This document shows positions 51,060 to 59,819 of a DNA stretch of 64,000 bases, piece by piece; the first letter of the stretch is position 1; each line of letters opens with the position of its first letter. The position numbers were made by a program, and so were the translations under genes. Under the pieces are notes generated by a model. The model was not told where the DNA came from and did no database searches. It saw only the letters and a list, made by a program, of their open reading frames with translations. This DNA is from Qipengyuania gaetbuli (GTDB taxonomy: Bacteria > Pseudomonadota > Alphaproteobacteria > Sphingomonadales > Sphingomonadaceae): positions 496,001 to 560,000 of the forward strand of contig NZ_JAIUZO010000002.1 of the NCBI RefSeq assembly GCF_020171365.1. Reading direction: 5' to 3'.

Positions 51060-51401
51060 CTATCCGGCCGTGAAGGAGCAGATCGCTGCCGAGGTGCCGA
51101 CCACCTCGATCGCCTCGCGGTCGTCCACGCGGCGCAGGCGTTCGAGAAATTCGGCCATGGTCAGCGGCACTTCGCTTTCCCCCTCGCGCGCCTGCAGGTT
51201 TTCGAGCTTGCGCAGCTGCATGAGCGACAGGCGCTCAGCCATGCGCCCGCCCATGCAGGCAGCGACAGGCTGCGGGATGCCCTTGTCGACCAGCACGGCC
51301 TCGATCCGGCCTGCGGTCACGCGCTCGACGCCGCCGAACCAGCCCCACAGGCCGAGACCGACGAGCGACAGCACAGCGATTGCGATAACGGTCTTGCGCA
51401 T
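51060..51401 (-). CDS. Hypothetical protein with N-terminal membrane segment
   Basis: 113 residues with one N-terminal helix (VIAIAVLSLVGLGLWGWF), then a short soluble part containing two Cys in ACMGGRM and AICSFTAG. The soluble part could be exported. No family recognised. It is 59 bp before the TPR gene and 4 bp after pntB in the same direction, so it may be transcribed from the pnt promoter. Confidence 0.6.
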   Translation of the reverse strand: MRKTVIAIAVLSLVGLGLWGWFGGVERVTAGRIEAVLVDKGIPQPVAACMGGRMAERLSLMQLRKLENLQAREGESEVPLTMAEFLERLRRVDDREAIEVVGTSAAICSFTAG

Positions 51402-51405
51402 GGAG

Positions 51406-52881
51406 TCAGTCGAGCGCCTTCACGATTTCCTCGACCATCTTCTTCGCATCGGCCAGCAGCATCATGGTCTGGTCCATGTAGAAAACGTCATTGTCGACGC
51501 CGGCATAGCCCACGCCGCCCATCGAACGCTTGATGAAGAAAACCTGCTTGGCCTTGTCCACGTCGAACACGGGCATGCCGTAGATCGGCGACGACTTGTC
51601 GGTCTTGGCAGCCGGGTTCACCACGTCGTTCGCGCCGATGATGAAGGCGACGTCGGCTTGGGCGAATTCGGAGTTGATGTCCTCCAGCTCGAAGACCTTG
51701 TCGTAGGACACGTTGGCTTCTGCCAGCAGCACGTTCATATGGCCCGGCATGCGTCCGGCTACGGGGTGGATGGCAAACTTCACCTCCACGCCCTTTTCCT
51801 CGAGGATGTCGGTCATCTCGCGCAGCGCGTGCTGCGCCTGCGCCACCGCCATGCCGTAGCCCGGGATGATGATGACCTTTTCCGCCTGTTCGAGCATGAA
51901 GGCCGCGTCTTCCGCGCTGCCCTGCTTGTAGGGGCGCTGCTCTTTGGCCTCGCCCCCGCCCGAGCTGCTGTCGGCGCCGAAGCCGCCGGCGATCACCGAG
52001 AGGAAGCTGCGGTTCATCGCGCGGCACATGATGTAGCTGAGGATCGCGCCCGAGGAGCCAACCAGCGCGCCGGTGATGATCATCGCCGTATTGCCGAGCG
52101 TGAAGCCCATCGCCGCCGCCGCCCAGCCCGAATAGCTGTTCAGCATGGATACCACGACTGGCATGTCCGCCCCGCCGATGGGAATGATCAGCAGGAATCC
52201 GATCGCGAAAGCGGCGATGGTGAGCGCAACGATCAACGGCATCGTGCCTGCGCCGACCGTGTGCGCGAACATGGCGACAAGCACGAGGATTGCGGCCAGC
52301 GTGCCGAGGTTGATGATGTGCCGCCCGGGCAGCAGGATCGGCGAGCCGCTCATCCGGCCGGAAAGCTTGGCAAAGGCGATGACCGAACCGGAGAAGGTGA
52401 TCGCACCGATCGCTATACCGAGGCCCATCTCGACCTTGCTGACAGGGTCGATCCCCCCATTGGGCAGGAGCAAGCCGAAGGCACCCGGATTGAGGTAGGC
52501 TGCCCAGCCAACCAGCACAGCGGCAAGGCCGACCAGTGAGTGGAAGGCCGCGACCAGTTCTGGCATCGCGGTCATAGCGATACGGCGAGCGATCGTGACG
52601 CCGATGATGCCGCCAAGGAAGATGGCCAAGCCGATTTCCACGATGTTGACGACCGAATGCGTGACCAGCGTGGTCACCACGGCAATCAGCATCCCGATCA
52701 TGCCGAAGCGGTTGCCCGTCCGGCTCGTCGCGGGCGAGGACAGGCCGCGCAGCGCGAGGATGAAGAACACGCCCGACACGAGATAGGCGAGCGCGACCCA
52801 CGGGTTCACCGGCTCTCCGCTCGACGCAGCGGCAGGCGAGGCCGTCAGCAGGAACGGTACAGCGAGGAGAAGGCGACGCAT
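51406..52881 (-). CDS. pntB: NAD(P) transhydrogenase subunit beta
   Basis: Proton-translocating transhydrogenase beta subunit that binds NADP(H) and makes NADPH. 491 residues with about eight to nine membrane helices and a C-terminal NADP-binding domain (VIIIPGYGMAVAQAQHALRE, then the HPVAGRMPGHMNVLLAEA loop). N-terminal 20 residues resemble a signal sequence before the first conserved helix. The start overlaps the end of pntAB by one base (TGATG). Confidence 0.94.
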   Translation of the reverse strand: MRRLLLAVPFLLTASPAAASSGEPVNPWVALAYLVSGVFFILALRGLSSPATSRTGNRFGMIGMLIAVVTTLVTHSVVNIVEIGLAIFLGGIIGVTIARRIAMTAMPELVAAFHSLVGLAAVLVGWAAYLNPGAFGLLLPNGGIDPVSKVEMGLGIAIGAITFSGSVIAFAKLSGRMSGSPILLPGRHIINLGTLAAILVLVAMFAHTVGAGTMPLIVALTIAAFAIGFLLIIPIGGADMPVVVSMLNSYSGWAAAAMGFTLGNTAMIITGALVGSSGAILSYIMCRAMNRSFLSVIAGGFGADSSSGGGEAKEQRPYKQGSAEDAAFMLEQAEKVIIIPGYGMAVAQAQHALREMTDILEEKGVEVKFAIHPVAGRMPGHMNVLLAEANVSYDKVFELEDINSEFAQADVAFIIGANDVVNPAAKTDKSSPIYGMPVFDVDKAKQVFFIKRSMGGVGYAGVDNDVFYMDQTMMLLADAKKMVEEIVKALD

Positions 52882-53165
52882 CACTTCTTCTCCTTCTTCT
52901 TGTACATGGCCAGCATTCGCTCGGTGACAGCGAAGCCGCCGAAGATGTTCACGCTGGCGAGCACGACGCCCGCAAGGCCCAACCATTTCGCCAGGGGGCT
53001 ACCCGCCTCCGCCGCCGCGATCAGCGCGCCAACGATGATCACCGAGGAAATCGCATTGGTCACCGCCATCAGCGGCGTATGCAGCGCAGGCGTGACCGAC
53101 CAGACCACATAATAGCCGACGAAACACGCCAGCACGAAGATCGACAGGATCGAAATGAAGTCCAT
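52881..53165 (-). CDS. pntAB: NAD(P) transhydrogenase subunit alpha part 2 (membrane)
   Basis: 94 residues with three to four membrane helices (SILSIFVLACFVGYYVVWSV, then VTPALHTPLMAVTNAISSVIIVG). This matches the membrane part of PntA in organisms where PntA is split. It lies between pntAA and pntB. Confidence 0.94.
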   Translation of the reverse strand: MDFISILSIFVLACFVGYYVVWSVTPALHTPLMAVTNAISSVIIVGALIAAAEAGSPLAKWLGLAGVVLASVNIFGGFAVTERMLAMYKKKEKK

Positions 53166-53189
53166 GTGCGGCCCCTCCCCGGGCCCGGA

Positions 53190-54317
53190 TTAGGTCGTCG
53201 CCAGCCTCTCGTTCACGACCTTGCCATCCTGCGTCAGCCGTACGGCATCGCCAATTTCCTCGTCGAGCACGGGTTTGCCCTGCTCCTTGTCCCAGAAGGC
53301 TGAGAGGAAGTTGTAGAGGTTGCGCGCGAACAGTGCCGATGCGTCTGCGGCTAGATGGCCCGCAGTGTTCGAATAGCCGACGATCTTTACGCCGTGCTTC
53401 TCGACCACCTGGTCGGGCTTCGATCCCTCGACGTTGCCGCCTTGCGACACCGCGAGGTCGAAAATCACGCTACCCGGCTTCATCGAGGCGATCTGCTCGT
53501 CGCTGACCAGCAGCGGAGCGGGACGACCCGGGATGAGCGCGGTGGTGATGACGATGTCCTGCTTGGCGATGTGTTCGGACACGAGCTTGGCCTGCGCGGC
53601 CTTGTATTCGTCGCTCATCTCGGTGGCATAGCCGCCCGAGCCTTCGCCCTCGATCCCTGCAACGCTCTCCACGAAAATCGGCTTGGCACCCAGCGACTGG
53701 ATCTGCTCCTTTGTCGCGCTGCGCACGTCGGTTGCGGACACCTGCGCGCCGAGCCGCTTGGCAGTGGCGATAGCCTGCAGGCCGGCAACGCCGACCCCCA
53801 TGACGAAGACCTTGGCTGCCTGCACCGTGCCGGCGGCGGTCATCATCATCGGGAATGCGCGGCCATATTCGTTGGCGGAGGCGAGCACCGCCTTGTAGCC
53901 GGCAAGGTTCGACTGGCTGGAGAGCACGTCCATGCTCTGCGCGCGCGTGATACGCGGCATAAATTCCATCGACAGCGCTTCCAGCCCGGTCTTGGCATAC
54001 GCCTCGACCCGGGCGGTTTCGCGATAGGGATCGAAGGTCGCAGCGACCCACGCGCCAGGCTTCGCGCCGGACAGCAGCGCCACATCGGGCGCCTGCACGC
54101 CGAGCACGATGTCCGCGCCCGCGACCGCCTGGGCCGCGGGTACGACCTGCGCCCCTGCTTCGCGATAGGCCTCGTCGGTGATGGAGGCGCTTACCCCTGC
54201 GCCTTCCTCCACTGCGACTTCTGCCCCGAGTGCGATGAATTTCTTCGCCGTTTCCGGCGTGATGGCGACCCGGCTTTCGCCGTTCGCCCGCTCTGCCAGG
54301 ACAGCGATGCGGATCAA
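53190..54317 (-). CDS. pntAA: NAD(P) transhydrogenase subunit alpha part 1 (NAD-binding)
   Basis: 375 residues of the soluble NAD-binding domain, homologous to AlaDH/PNT. Starts IRIAVLAERANGESRVAITP; the TTG at 54317 places the start at the usual family position. NAD-binding VFVMGVGVAGLQAIATAKRLGA is at about residues 165-186. Ribosome site is weak; it may be translated by coupling with the 41-codon oxidase gene that ends 9 bp upstream. Confidence 0.92.
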   Translation of the reverse strand: MIRIAVLAERANGESRVAITPETAKKFIALGAEVAVEEGAGVSASITDEAYREAGAQVVPAAQAVAGADIVLGVQAPDVALLSGAKPGAWVAATFDPYRETARVEAYAKTGLEALSMEFMPRITRAQSMDVLSSQSNLAGYKAVLASANEYGRAFPMMMTAAGTVQAAKVFVMGVGVAGLQAIATAKRLGAQVSATDVRSATKEQIQSLGAKPIFVESVAGIEGEGSGGYATEMSDEYKAAQAKLVSEHIAKQDIVITTALIPGRPAPLLVSDEQIASMKPGSVIFDLAVSQGGNVEGSKPDQVVEKHGVKIVGYSNTAGHLAADASALFARNLYNFLSAFWDKEQGKPVLDEEIGDAVRLTQDGKVVNERLATT

Positions 54318-54325
54318 CGCGGCGC

Positions 54326-54451
54326 TCAGCCCGAAATCAAGATGACGACGATGGCCGTGATGATGACGATCACGGGGACCGCCCACTTCAGCATGCCGAT
54401 GAAGGAGCCATAGGTCTTGCTATGGGCCTTCATGTCATTCCCGGATTCCAT
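54326..54451 (-). CDS. aa3-type cytochrome c oxidase subunit IV (small)
   Basis: A 41-residue protein, found by reading the minus strand. The sequence begins MESGNDMKAHSKTYGSF and continues with one hydrophobic helix ending ILISG. This matches the small subunit IV of alphaproteobacterial aa3-type oxidases (pattern N-D-M-K-A-H then a T-Y-x-x-F). It lies 9 bp before the pntAA start and likely shares its promoter. The main oxidase genes are elsewhere. Confidence 0.88.
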   Translation of the reverse strand: MESGNDMKAHSKTYGSFIGMLKWAVPVIVIITAIVVILISG

Positions 54452-54637
54452 ATTCAGTCCCTCGATTAGTTTTATGATTCAATCGTCCTCTAGAGTGCAA
54501 GAAAAGCAACGACAAGGGCTTGGACACCCCGTTCCACGCCGAAATTCACGCTTAATCGCCCATTTACTCCTCTTTGCTAAGACTGTGGGGAGCGATGTCG
54601 TATAGTACGGCGCGCCACGAGGGAGCGTTACGGGATT

Positions 54638-56056
54638 ATGGCGACACAGGACGGCCGCCTCCTGCTGCTGATCGACGACGAACCGGCACAGAGCCGGCTC
54701 GTAACGGCGCTTGCTGCCCGCGAGGGATGGCGCACCATCGTGGTCGAAACCTGCGAGGAAGCGCACGAGGCGCTGACTTCGAAGGAAGGCACGCAGATCG
54801 CCGCAGTCCTCCTCGACCAGTGGGTCCCGGGCGAGGATGCGTGCGATTTCATCCGCAACCTCAAGTCCGCCTGGCCCAACCTGCCGGTCATGATGCTGAC
54901 CGCCAGCACTTCGCCGCTGCTCGCTGTGGAAGCGATGCGCGCCGGTGCGACCGATTATCTGATCAAGCCGATCGCGCCCGAACGCCTGCTTTCGGCCTTG
55001 CGCAGCGCAACCCGCCGCGAAGCGCCGAAGGATGAGCTGCAGCCGATGACGGAAAAGCTGTCGCAGGTCCTCGATTTCGACGCGATGGTCGGCACTGCCG
55101 CTCCTTTCCGCACCGCGCTGGCCAAGGCCGCAACCGCTGCGCGCGGCCATGGCCATGTCCTCGTCGAGGGTGAAACCGGCACGGGCAAGGAAATGCTCCT
55201 GCGCGCGATGCACAATGGTTCGACCCGTGCGAAGGCGCCGATGCGGCTGGTCAATTGCGCCGGCCTGCCGGGCAATTCGCTCGAGTCGCTGTTGTTCGGC
55301 CACGAGAAGGGCGCCTTCCCTGGCGCATTCGACAAGCAGGTCGGCCTGCTGCAGCATTGCGACGGCGGCACGCTCATGCTCGACGAGATCGACCGCATGG
55401 ACCTCGCCATCCAGGAACGGCTGGCGGAAACGCTGGAGACCGGCATCGTGCGCCCCACCGGCGCCACCCACGGCTTCCGCATCGACGTGCGGGTCTTCGG
55501 GGCGAGCGACCTCGAACTGGACGAGCCGGTAGAGGCCGGCGAATTCTCCGCTGCGCTGCGGGACAAGCTGTCAGCCACCCGCATCTACTTGCCGCCGCTG
55601 CGCGATAGGCTGGGCGATATCCCTGCCCTCACCCGCTATTTCCTGTCGCGCATCGCGGAACAGCCGGGCCTCAAGCATCATTCCATCGCCGACAGCGGTC
55701 TTTCGCTGCTTGAAGCCTATGACTGGCCGGGCAATGTTCGCCAGCTGCAGGCGGTGCTCTTCCGTGCCGCTGTCTTCTGCGACGGCGAGGCGCTGACTGC
55801 GGAAAGCTTCCCGCAGCTGTCCGAACTGCTCGGCGACAATCCCTTGCGCGGCGAGAGCCGGGCGCGCGGGGTCGGCGTGCTGCTCTACACCAACGACGGC
55901 AATTTGCGCCCGCTGGAGGAAATCGAGGCCGACATCATCCGCCTCGCCATCGGGCACTATCGCGGCCGTATGACCGAAGTCGCCCGCCGCCTCGGCATCG
56001 GGCGCTCGACACTTTATCGCAAGCTGAGCGAACTCGGCATCGACAACGCGGCCTGA
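54638..56056 (+). CDS. NtrC-family sigma-54-dependent response regulator with altered GAFTGA loop
   Basis: 472 residues with a receiver domain (IDDEP at 12-16, phospho-acceptor Asp60, DYLIKPI), an AAA+ domain (Walker A GETGTGKE at about residue 179, Walker B TLMLDEID), and a C-terminal Fis-type HTH (GRMTEVARRLGIGRSTLYRKL). The sigma-54-contacting loop, normally GAFTGA, reads GAFPGA at 225-230 (55310-55327). Pro replaces the Thr that contacts sigma-54, so activation ability is uncertain. No histidine kinase is adjacent. Confidence 0.93.
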   Translation: MATQDGRLLLLIDDEPAQSRLVTALAAREGWRTIVVETCEEAHEALTSKEGTQIAAVLLDQWVPGEDACDFIRNLKSAWPNLPVMMLTASTSPLLAVEAMRAGATDYLIKPIAPERLLSALRSATRREAPKDELQPMTEKLSQVLDFDAMVGTAAPFRTALAKAATAARGHGHVLVEGETGTGKEMLLRAMHNGSTRAKAPMRLVNCAGLPGNSLESLLFGHEKGAFPGAFDKQVGLLQHCDGGTLMLDEIDRMDLAIQERLAETLETGIVRPTGATHGFRIDVRVFGASDLELDEPVEAGEFSAALRDKLSATRIYLPPLRDRLGDIPALTRYFLSRIAEQPGLKHHSIADSGLSLLEAYDWPGNVRQLQAVLFRAAVFCDGEALTAESFPQLSELLGDNPLRGESRARGVGVLLYTNDGNLRPLEEIEADIIRLAIGHYRGRMTEVARRLGIGRSTLYRKLSELGIDNAA

Positions 56057-56077
56057 CCTGCCTTACCCTTCGGGGTC

Positions 56078-56863
56078 ATGGGAAAACTCACCGGAATGAA
56101 ATGCGTCGTCACCGGCGGCGCGCGAGGTATCGGCAGGGCTGTCTGCGCAGCTTTCGTTGCCGAAGGCGCGACGGTCGTGCTGACCGATATAGACGAGGAA
56201 GCCGGTAGGAAAGCTGCCGAAGAACTCGGCTGCAAGTGGCAGCATCTCGACGTGTCCGACGAGACCGGCTGGCAGGCGCTGGCCGAACGCTTCCCGGCCA
56301 TCGATGTGATGGTCAACAACGCGGGCATCACCGGTTTCGAGGACGGCCCGCCCCGCCCTCACGATCCCGAGCACGCAACGCTTGAGGAATGGCGACGCGT
56401 CAACGCCGTCAACATGGAAGGCACCTTCCTCGGCTGCCGCTATGCCATCGGTGCGATGAAGGCGAAGGGCACCGGCTCGATCATCAACATGTCCTCGCGC
56501 TCCGGCGTGGTCGGCATTCCCGGAGCCGCTGCCTATGCGGCATCCAAGGCGGGGATCCGCAACCATTCCAAGTCGGTCGCGCTCTATTGCGCGCAGCAGG
56601 GCTGGCAGATCCGCTGCAACTCGGTCCAGCCGGCCGCCGTCATGACCCCCATGTGGGAGGCACTGCTCGGCGACGGCCCGGGCCTGGAAGAGCGCAAGGC
56701 CGCGATGGTCAAGGACACGCCGCTAAAGCGCTTCGGCACGGTCGAGGAGGTGGCCGCCCTGTGCGTCTACCTCGCCTCGCCCGAAAGCGCCTACATGACC
56801 GGCGCCGAACTCACGCTTGACGGAGGGTTGCTTGCCGGCAGCGCTGCCTCGCCGGGAGACTAG
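56078..56863 (+). CDS. Short-chain dehydrogenase/reductase
   Basis: 261-residue classical SDR with TGGARGIG cofactor motif at about residues 12-19, NNAG, and the catalytic S-Y-K set (SSRSG, YAASKAG). The C-terminal region [12 protein letters not shown] is typical. Probably NAD-dependent because Asp37 follows beta-2 (LTDIDEE). Substrate unknown. It starts 21 bp after the regulator, so it may be co-transcribed. Convergent with folP with a 4-bp overlap. Confidence 0.9.
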   Translation: MGKLTGMKCVVTGGARGIGRAVCAAFVAEGATVVLTDIDEEAGRKAAEELGCKWQHLDVSDETGWQALAERFPAIDVMVNNAGITGFEDGPPRPHDPEHATLEEWRRVNAVNMEGTFLGCRYAIGAMKAKGTGSIINMSSRSGVVGIPGAAAYAASKAGIRNHSKSVALYCAQQGWQIRCNSVQPAAVMTPMWEALLGDGPGLEERKAAMVKDTPLKRFGTVEEVAALCVYLASPESAYMTGAELTLDGGLLAGSAASPGD

Positions 56864-57975
56864 CCCGGCAGGTCAGAGAAGTCCGTCAGCGCCGCATCGC
56901 GCAGGCCGCGCCAGACGTTGCGGGCCTGCACCGTCTCGGCGACGTCGTGCACCCGCACCATCTGCACCCCGCTGCGCATGGCTTCCAGCGCCAGCGCGAT
57001 ACTGCCACCCAGCCGTTCGTCGGCAGGCGCTTCCTTGCTGAGCGCACCGATCATCCGCTTGCGGCTCGCCCCGAACAGCAGCGGGTGGCCGAGCGCGTGG
57101 AACAGCGGCAGCGCATTCACCAGCGCCAGGTTTTCGCCCAACGACTTGCCGAACCCGATACCGACATCGAGCAGGATGTTGCGCGCCTCGATCCCCGCAT
57201 CCAGCGCCGCATCGCGGCGGGTGCGCAAGGCATCGAACACGTCGAAGGCCACGCGGTCGTAATCACCGCCTTCGTGGAGGTCCTCTCCGGCAGCGCCCGG
57301 CGCATGCATCAGCACGACCGGGCAACCGGCACCCGCGACCACCTCTGCACTGCGCGGATCGTGCGCGAGGCCGGAGACGTCGTTGACGAGGTGCGCGCCC
57401 GCTTCCAGCGCGGCTTCCATGACTGCCGCCTTGCGCGTGTCCACGCTGACCGCCGCACCCATGGCGACGCAGTCCTCGATAGCGGGGAGCACGCGTTCGA
57501 TTTCGTCGCCTTCCCACAAGGCCTTGGCACCCGGCCGCGTGCTTTCGCCGCCCACGTCGATGATGGCCGCCCCCGCTTCGACCATGGCGGAGGCATGTTC
57601 GCGGCCTGCCGCGCGGTCGTCGAGATAGCGCCCACCGTCGCTGAAGCTGTCGGGGGTCACATTGAGGATTCCCATGACCTGCGGCTGGTCGAGCGCGACC
57701 GAGCGCGGCCCCAGTTGCAGCGGCGGGTGCGCCAGCGTCAGGTTCGCCCATTGCGCTTCAGCATCGGCCCCCACCTCGTCCGGCAGGGCGCCGAGCACCT
57801 GCGCCATCGTATCGGGCGCGGCGAGCCAGCGTTCGACGATATCCCCGTCCCGCCGCAGGATGACTGCGAAGCGGCTGGCATAGGCCATGGAACCGGCCAG
57901 CCGGATGGCATTGCCGTGTTCGCTCTGGGGACCGGGGACAAGGCCGATGGGCCGGATATAGACGTGTTGGGTCAT
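56860..57975 (-). CDS. folP: Dihydropteroate synthase with N-terminal extension
   Basis: FolP condenses DHPPP with p-aminobenzoate in folate synthesis and is the target of sulfonamides. 371 residues: the core has [35 protein letters not shown] and [10 protein letters not shown]. The core starts at about residue 98, so there is an N-terminal extension of roughly 95 residues, unlike the usual 270-280 residue enzymes. The extension has no recognised domain; similar lengths occur in sphingomonads as far as I recall. Confidence 0.95.
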   Translation of the reverse strand: MTQHVYIRPIGLVPGPQSEHGNAIRLAGSMAYASRFAVILRRDGDIVERWLAAPDTMAQVLGALPDEVGADAEAQWANLTLAHPPLQLGPRSVALDQPQVMGILNVTPDSFSDGGRYLDDRAAGREHASAMVEAGAAIIDVGGESTRPGAKALWEGDEIERVLPAIEDCVAMGAAVSVDTRKAAVMEAALEAGAHLVNDVSGLAHDPRSAEVVAGAGCPVVLMHAPGAAGEDLHEGGDYDRVAFDVFDALRTRRDAALDAGIEARNILLDVGIGFGKSLGENLALVNALPLFHALGHPLLFGASRKRMIGALSKEAPADERLGGSIALALEAMRSGVQMVRVHDVAETVQARNVWRGLRDAALTDFSDLPG

Positions 57976-58088
57976 GACAGGACTGCACTAGCAGGGAGTG
58001 ATAAGGATGGAACACCGCGAGTCGTGCCCGGCGGGAGAAATTCGCGGATTAATCCGATTGCGAGGAAGGCGGGATTTCAAAAGGAGCG

Positions 58089-58129
58089 TTGATTCACATC
58101 AATGAAGCCTTCCAGAAGGGACCTAGACA
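58089..58129 (+). promoter_or_regulatory. FNR-type palindrome and putative promoter of the Baeyer-Villiger-type monooxygenase
   Basis: TTGAT-TCAC-ATCAA at 58089-58102 is a perfect FNR/FnrL consensus. A TAGACA hexamer at 58124-58129 is a possible -10. The palindrome centre is about 40 bp before the predicted start point (class II spacing) and 66 bp before the ATG. Confidence 0.7.
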
Positions 58130-58161
58130 CGACTTGGTGGGAATATTTGCGGGAGAGTAGG

Positions 58162-59706
58162 ATGAACGCTGTTACAGCCATGACCAAACCGACGCATGTC
58201 GACGTGCTGATCGTCGGGGCGGGGATCTCCGGGATCGGTTCGGCCTACCACCTGCAGGACCAGTGCCCGGGCAAGAGCTATGCGGTCCTCGAGATGAAGG
58301 ACACGTTCGGCGGCACCTGGGAGACGCATAAATATCCCGGCGTGCGCTCGGACAGCGATCTCTACACCTTCGGATACCGCTTCAAGCCGTGGATCGGCGC
58401 GCCGATCGCCAGTGCGGAAGAAATCCTCAAGTACATGGGCGAGGTCATCGAGGAAAACGGCATCGGCGAACACATTCGCTACGGCCACCGGATCGACCGG
58501 TGTAGTTTCTCGCGCGAGACCGACCTGTGGACCGTCGAGGCGACCCGCCTCTCCGACGGCGAAAGCGTGGTCTTCACCTGCAGCTTCCTCTGGATGTGCC
58601 AGGGCTATTACGACCACAAGACGCCTTACATTCCGCCGGAATGGCAGGATAAGGGACTGTCCGACTTCAAGGGCGATTTCGTCCATGCCCAGCAGTGGGA
58701 CCCGGACTACGACTACACGGGCAAGCGCGTTCTGGTGATCGGATCGGGCGCAACAGCCGCAACGGTCGTCCCTGCGTTCGCCGAGAAGGCGGAGCACGTC
58801 ACCATGCTCCAGCGGTCCCCGACCTACTTCTTCTGTAGCGAGAACAAGAACGAGCTGGCCGACCGCCTGCGCGAGATCGGCGTCGACGAGCCAACAGTCC
58901 ACCGCGTCGTGCGCCAGCAGATCATGTTCGACCAGGACATGCTGACGAAGCGCTGTCTCGAGGAGCCGGATGCCGTCTTCGAGGAACTGAAGGAACTGGT
59001 CCGCGCCTTTACCGGCAAGCCCGATTTCGAGTTCGAGCCGCATTTCACGCCCAAATACCGCGTGTGGCAGCAGCGCCTCGCCTTCTGTCCCGAAGGCGAC
59101 GTTTTCCGATGCGCGGTCGAGGGCAAGCTGACCGTCGTCACCGATACGATCGACCGCTTCACCGAAAAGGGCGTCATGACGTCCTCGGGCGAGGAGATCG
59201 AAGTCGACCTGATCGTCGCTGCCACCGGATTCCAGTTGTCCGTGATGGGCAACATCCCCTTCTTCGTCGACGGGAAGCCGGTCGATTGGCACGACACGGT
59301 GACCTATCGCGGGATGATGTTCACCGGCGTGCCGAACATGGTGTGGGTCTTCGGATATTTCCGCGCCAGCTGGACCTTGCGCGTCGACATGCTCGGCGAT
59401 TTCGTTTGCTCGCTGCTCAAACACATGGACGGGAAAAGCGCACGCCGTGTGGAGGTGCAATTCCGGCCCGAAGACGAGGGCATGGAGCTCCTGCCGTGGA
59501 TCGAGGCCGACAATTTCAACCCCGGCTACCTCATGCGCGGGCTCGACCAGATGCCGCGGCGCGGGGACAAGCCCGAGTGGCGGCACAACCAGGATTACTG
59601 GCGCGAGCGCGAGGAAATTCCCGCGATCAGCCTCGATGGCCCCGAGTTCGCCTACTCCAGTGGTGCAGGGGTGGCGGGCGCTGTCGAGGCCGAAGCCATC
59701 GGCTAG
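58162..59706 (+). CDS. Baeyer-Villiger-type flavin monooxygenase
   Basis: 514-residue flavoprotein with FAD-binding GAGISGIGSAYHL at about residues 19-31 and a second Rossmann motif GSGATAATV for NADPH near residue 195. The Baeyer-Villiger fingerprint FxGxxxHxxxW[PD] is present as FKGDFVHAQQWD (about residues 172-183). Oxidises ketones or similar with O2 and NADPH. The ATG at 58162 has AGTAGG upstream; an earlier in-frame ATG at 58102 would overlap the FNR box. Substrate unknown. Confidence 0.93.
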   Translation: MNAVTAMTKPTHVDVLIVGAGISGIGSAYHLQDQCPGKSYAVLEMKDTFGGTWETHKYPGVRSDSDLYTFGYRFKPWIGAPIASAEEILKYMGEVIEENGIGEHIRYGHRIDRCSFSRETDLWTVEATRLSDGESVVFTCSFLWMCQGYYDHKTPYIPPEWQDKGLSDFKGDFVHAQQWDPDYDYTGKRVLVIGSGATAATVVPAFAEKAEHVTMLQRSPTYFFCSENKNELADRLREIGVDEPTVHRVVRQQIMFDQDMLTKRCLEEPDAVFEELKELVRAFTGKPDFEFEPHFTPKYRVWQQRLAFCPEGDVFRCAVEGKLTVVTDTIDRFTEKGVMTSSGEEIEVDLIVAATGFQLSVMGNIPFFVDGKPVDWHDTVTYRGMMFTGVPNMVWVFGYFRASWTLRVDMLGDFVCSLLKHMDGKSARRVEVQFRPEDEGMELLPWIEADNFNPGYLMRGLDQMPRRGDKPEWRHNQDYWREREEIPAISLDGPEFAYSSGAGVAGAVEAEAIG

Positions 59707-59819
59707 GCGGCAGCGCGCGGTTGCGTAGCTGCAGGACCGCAGTATCAAGTCTCCACGAGGGCACACATTCGTGCCGCGGAAACGGGGTCCGGTTTGCCAG
59801 GCTGGAGAGGAGAGGGAAA

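Noticed and set aside
58102..58161. Earlier in-frame ATG of the monooxygenase at 58102
   Set aside because: It would overlap the FNR box and the putative -10, and the added 20 residues are not part of the conserved FAD domain.
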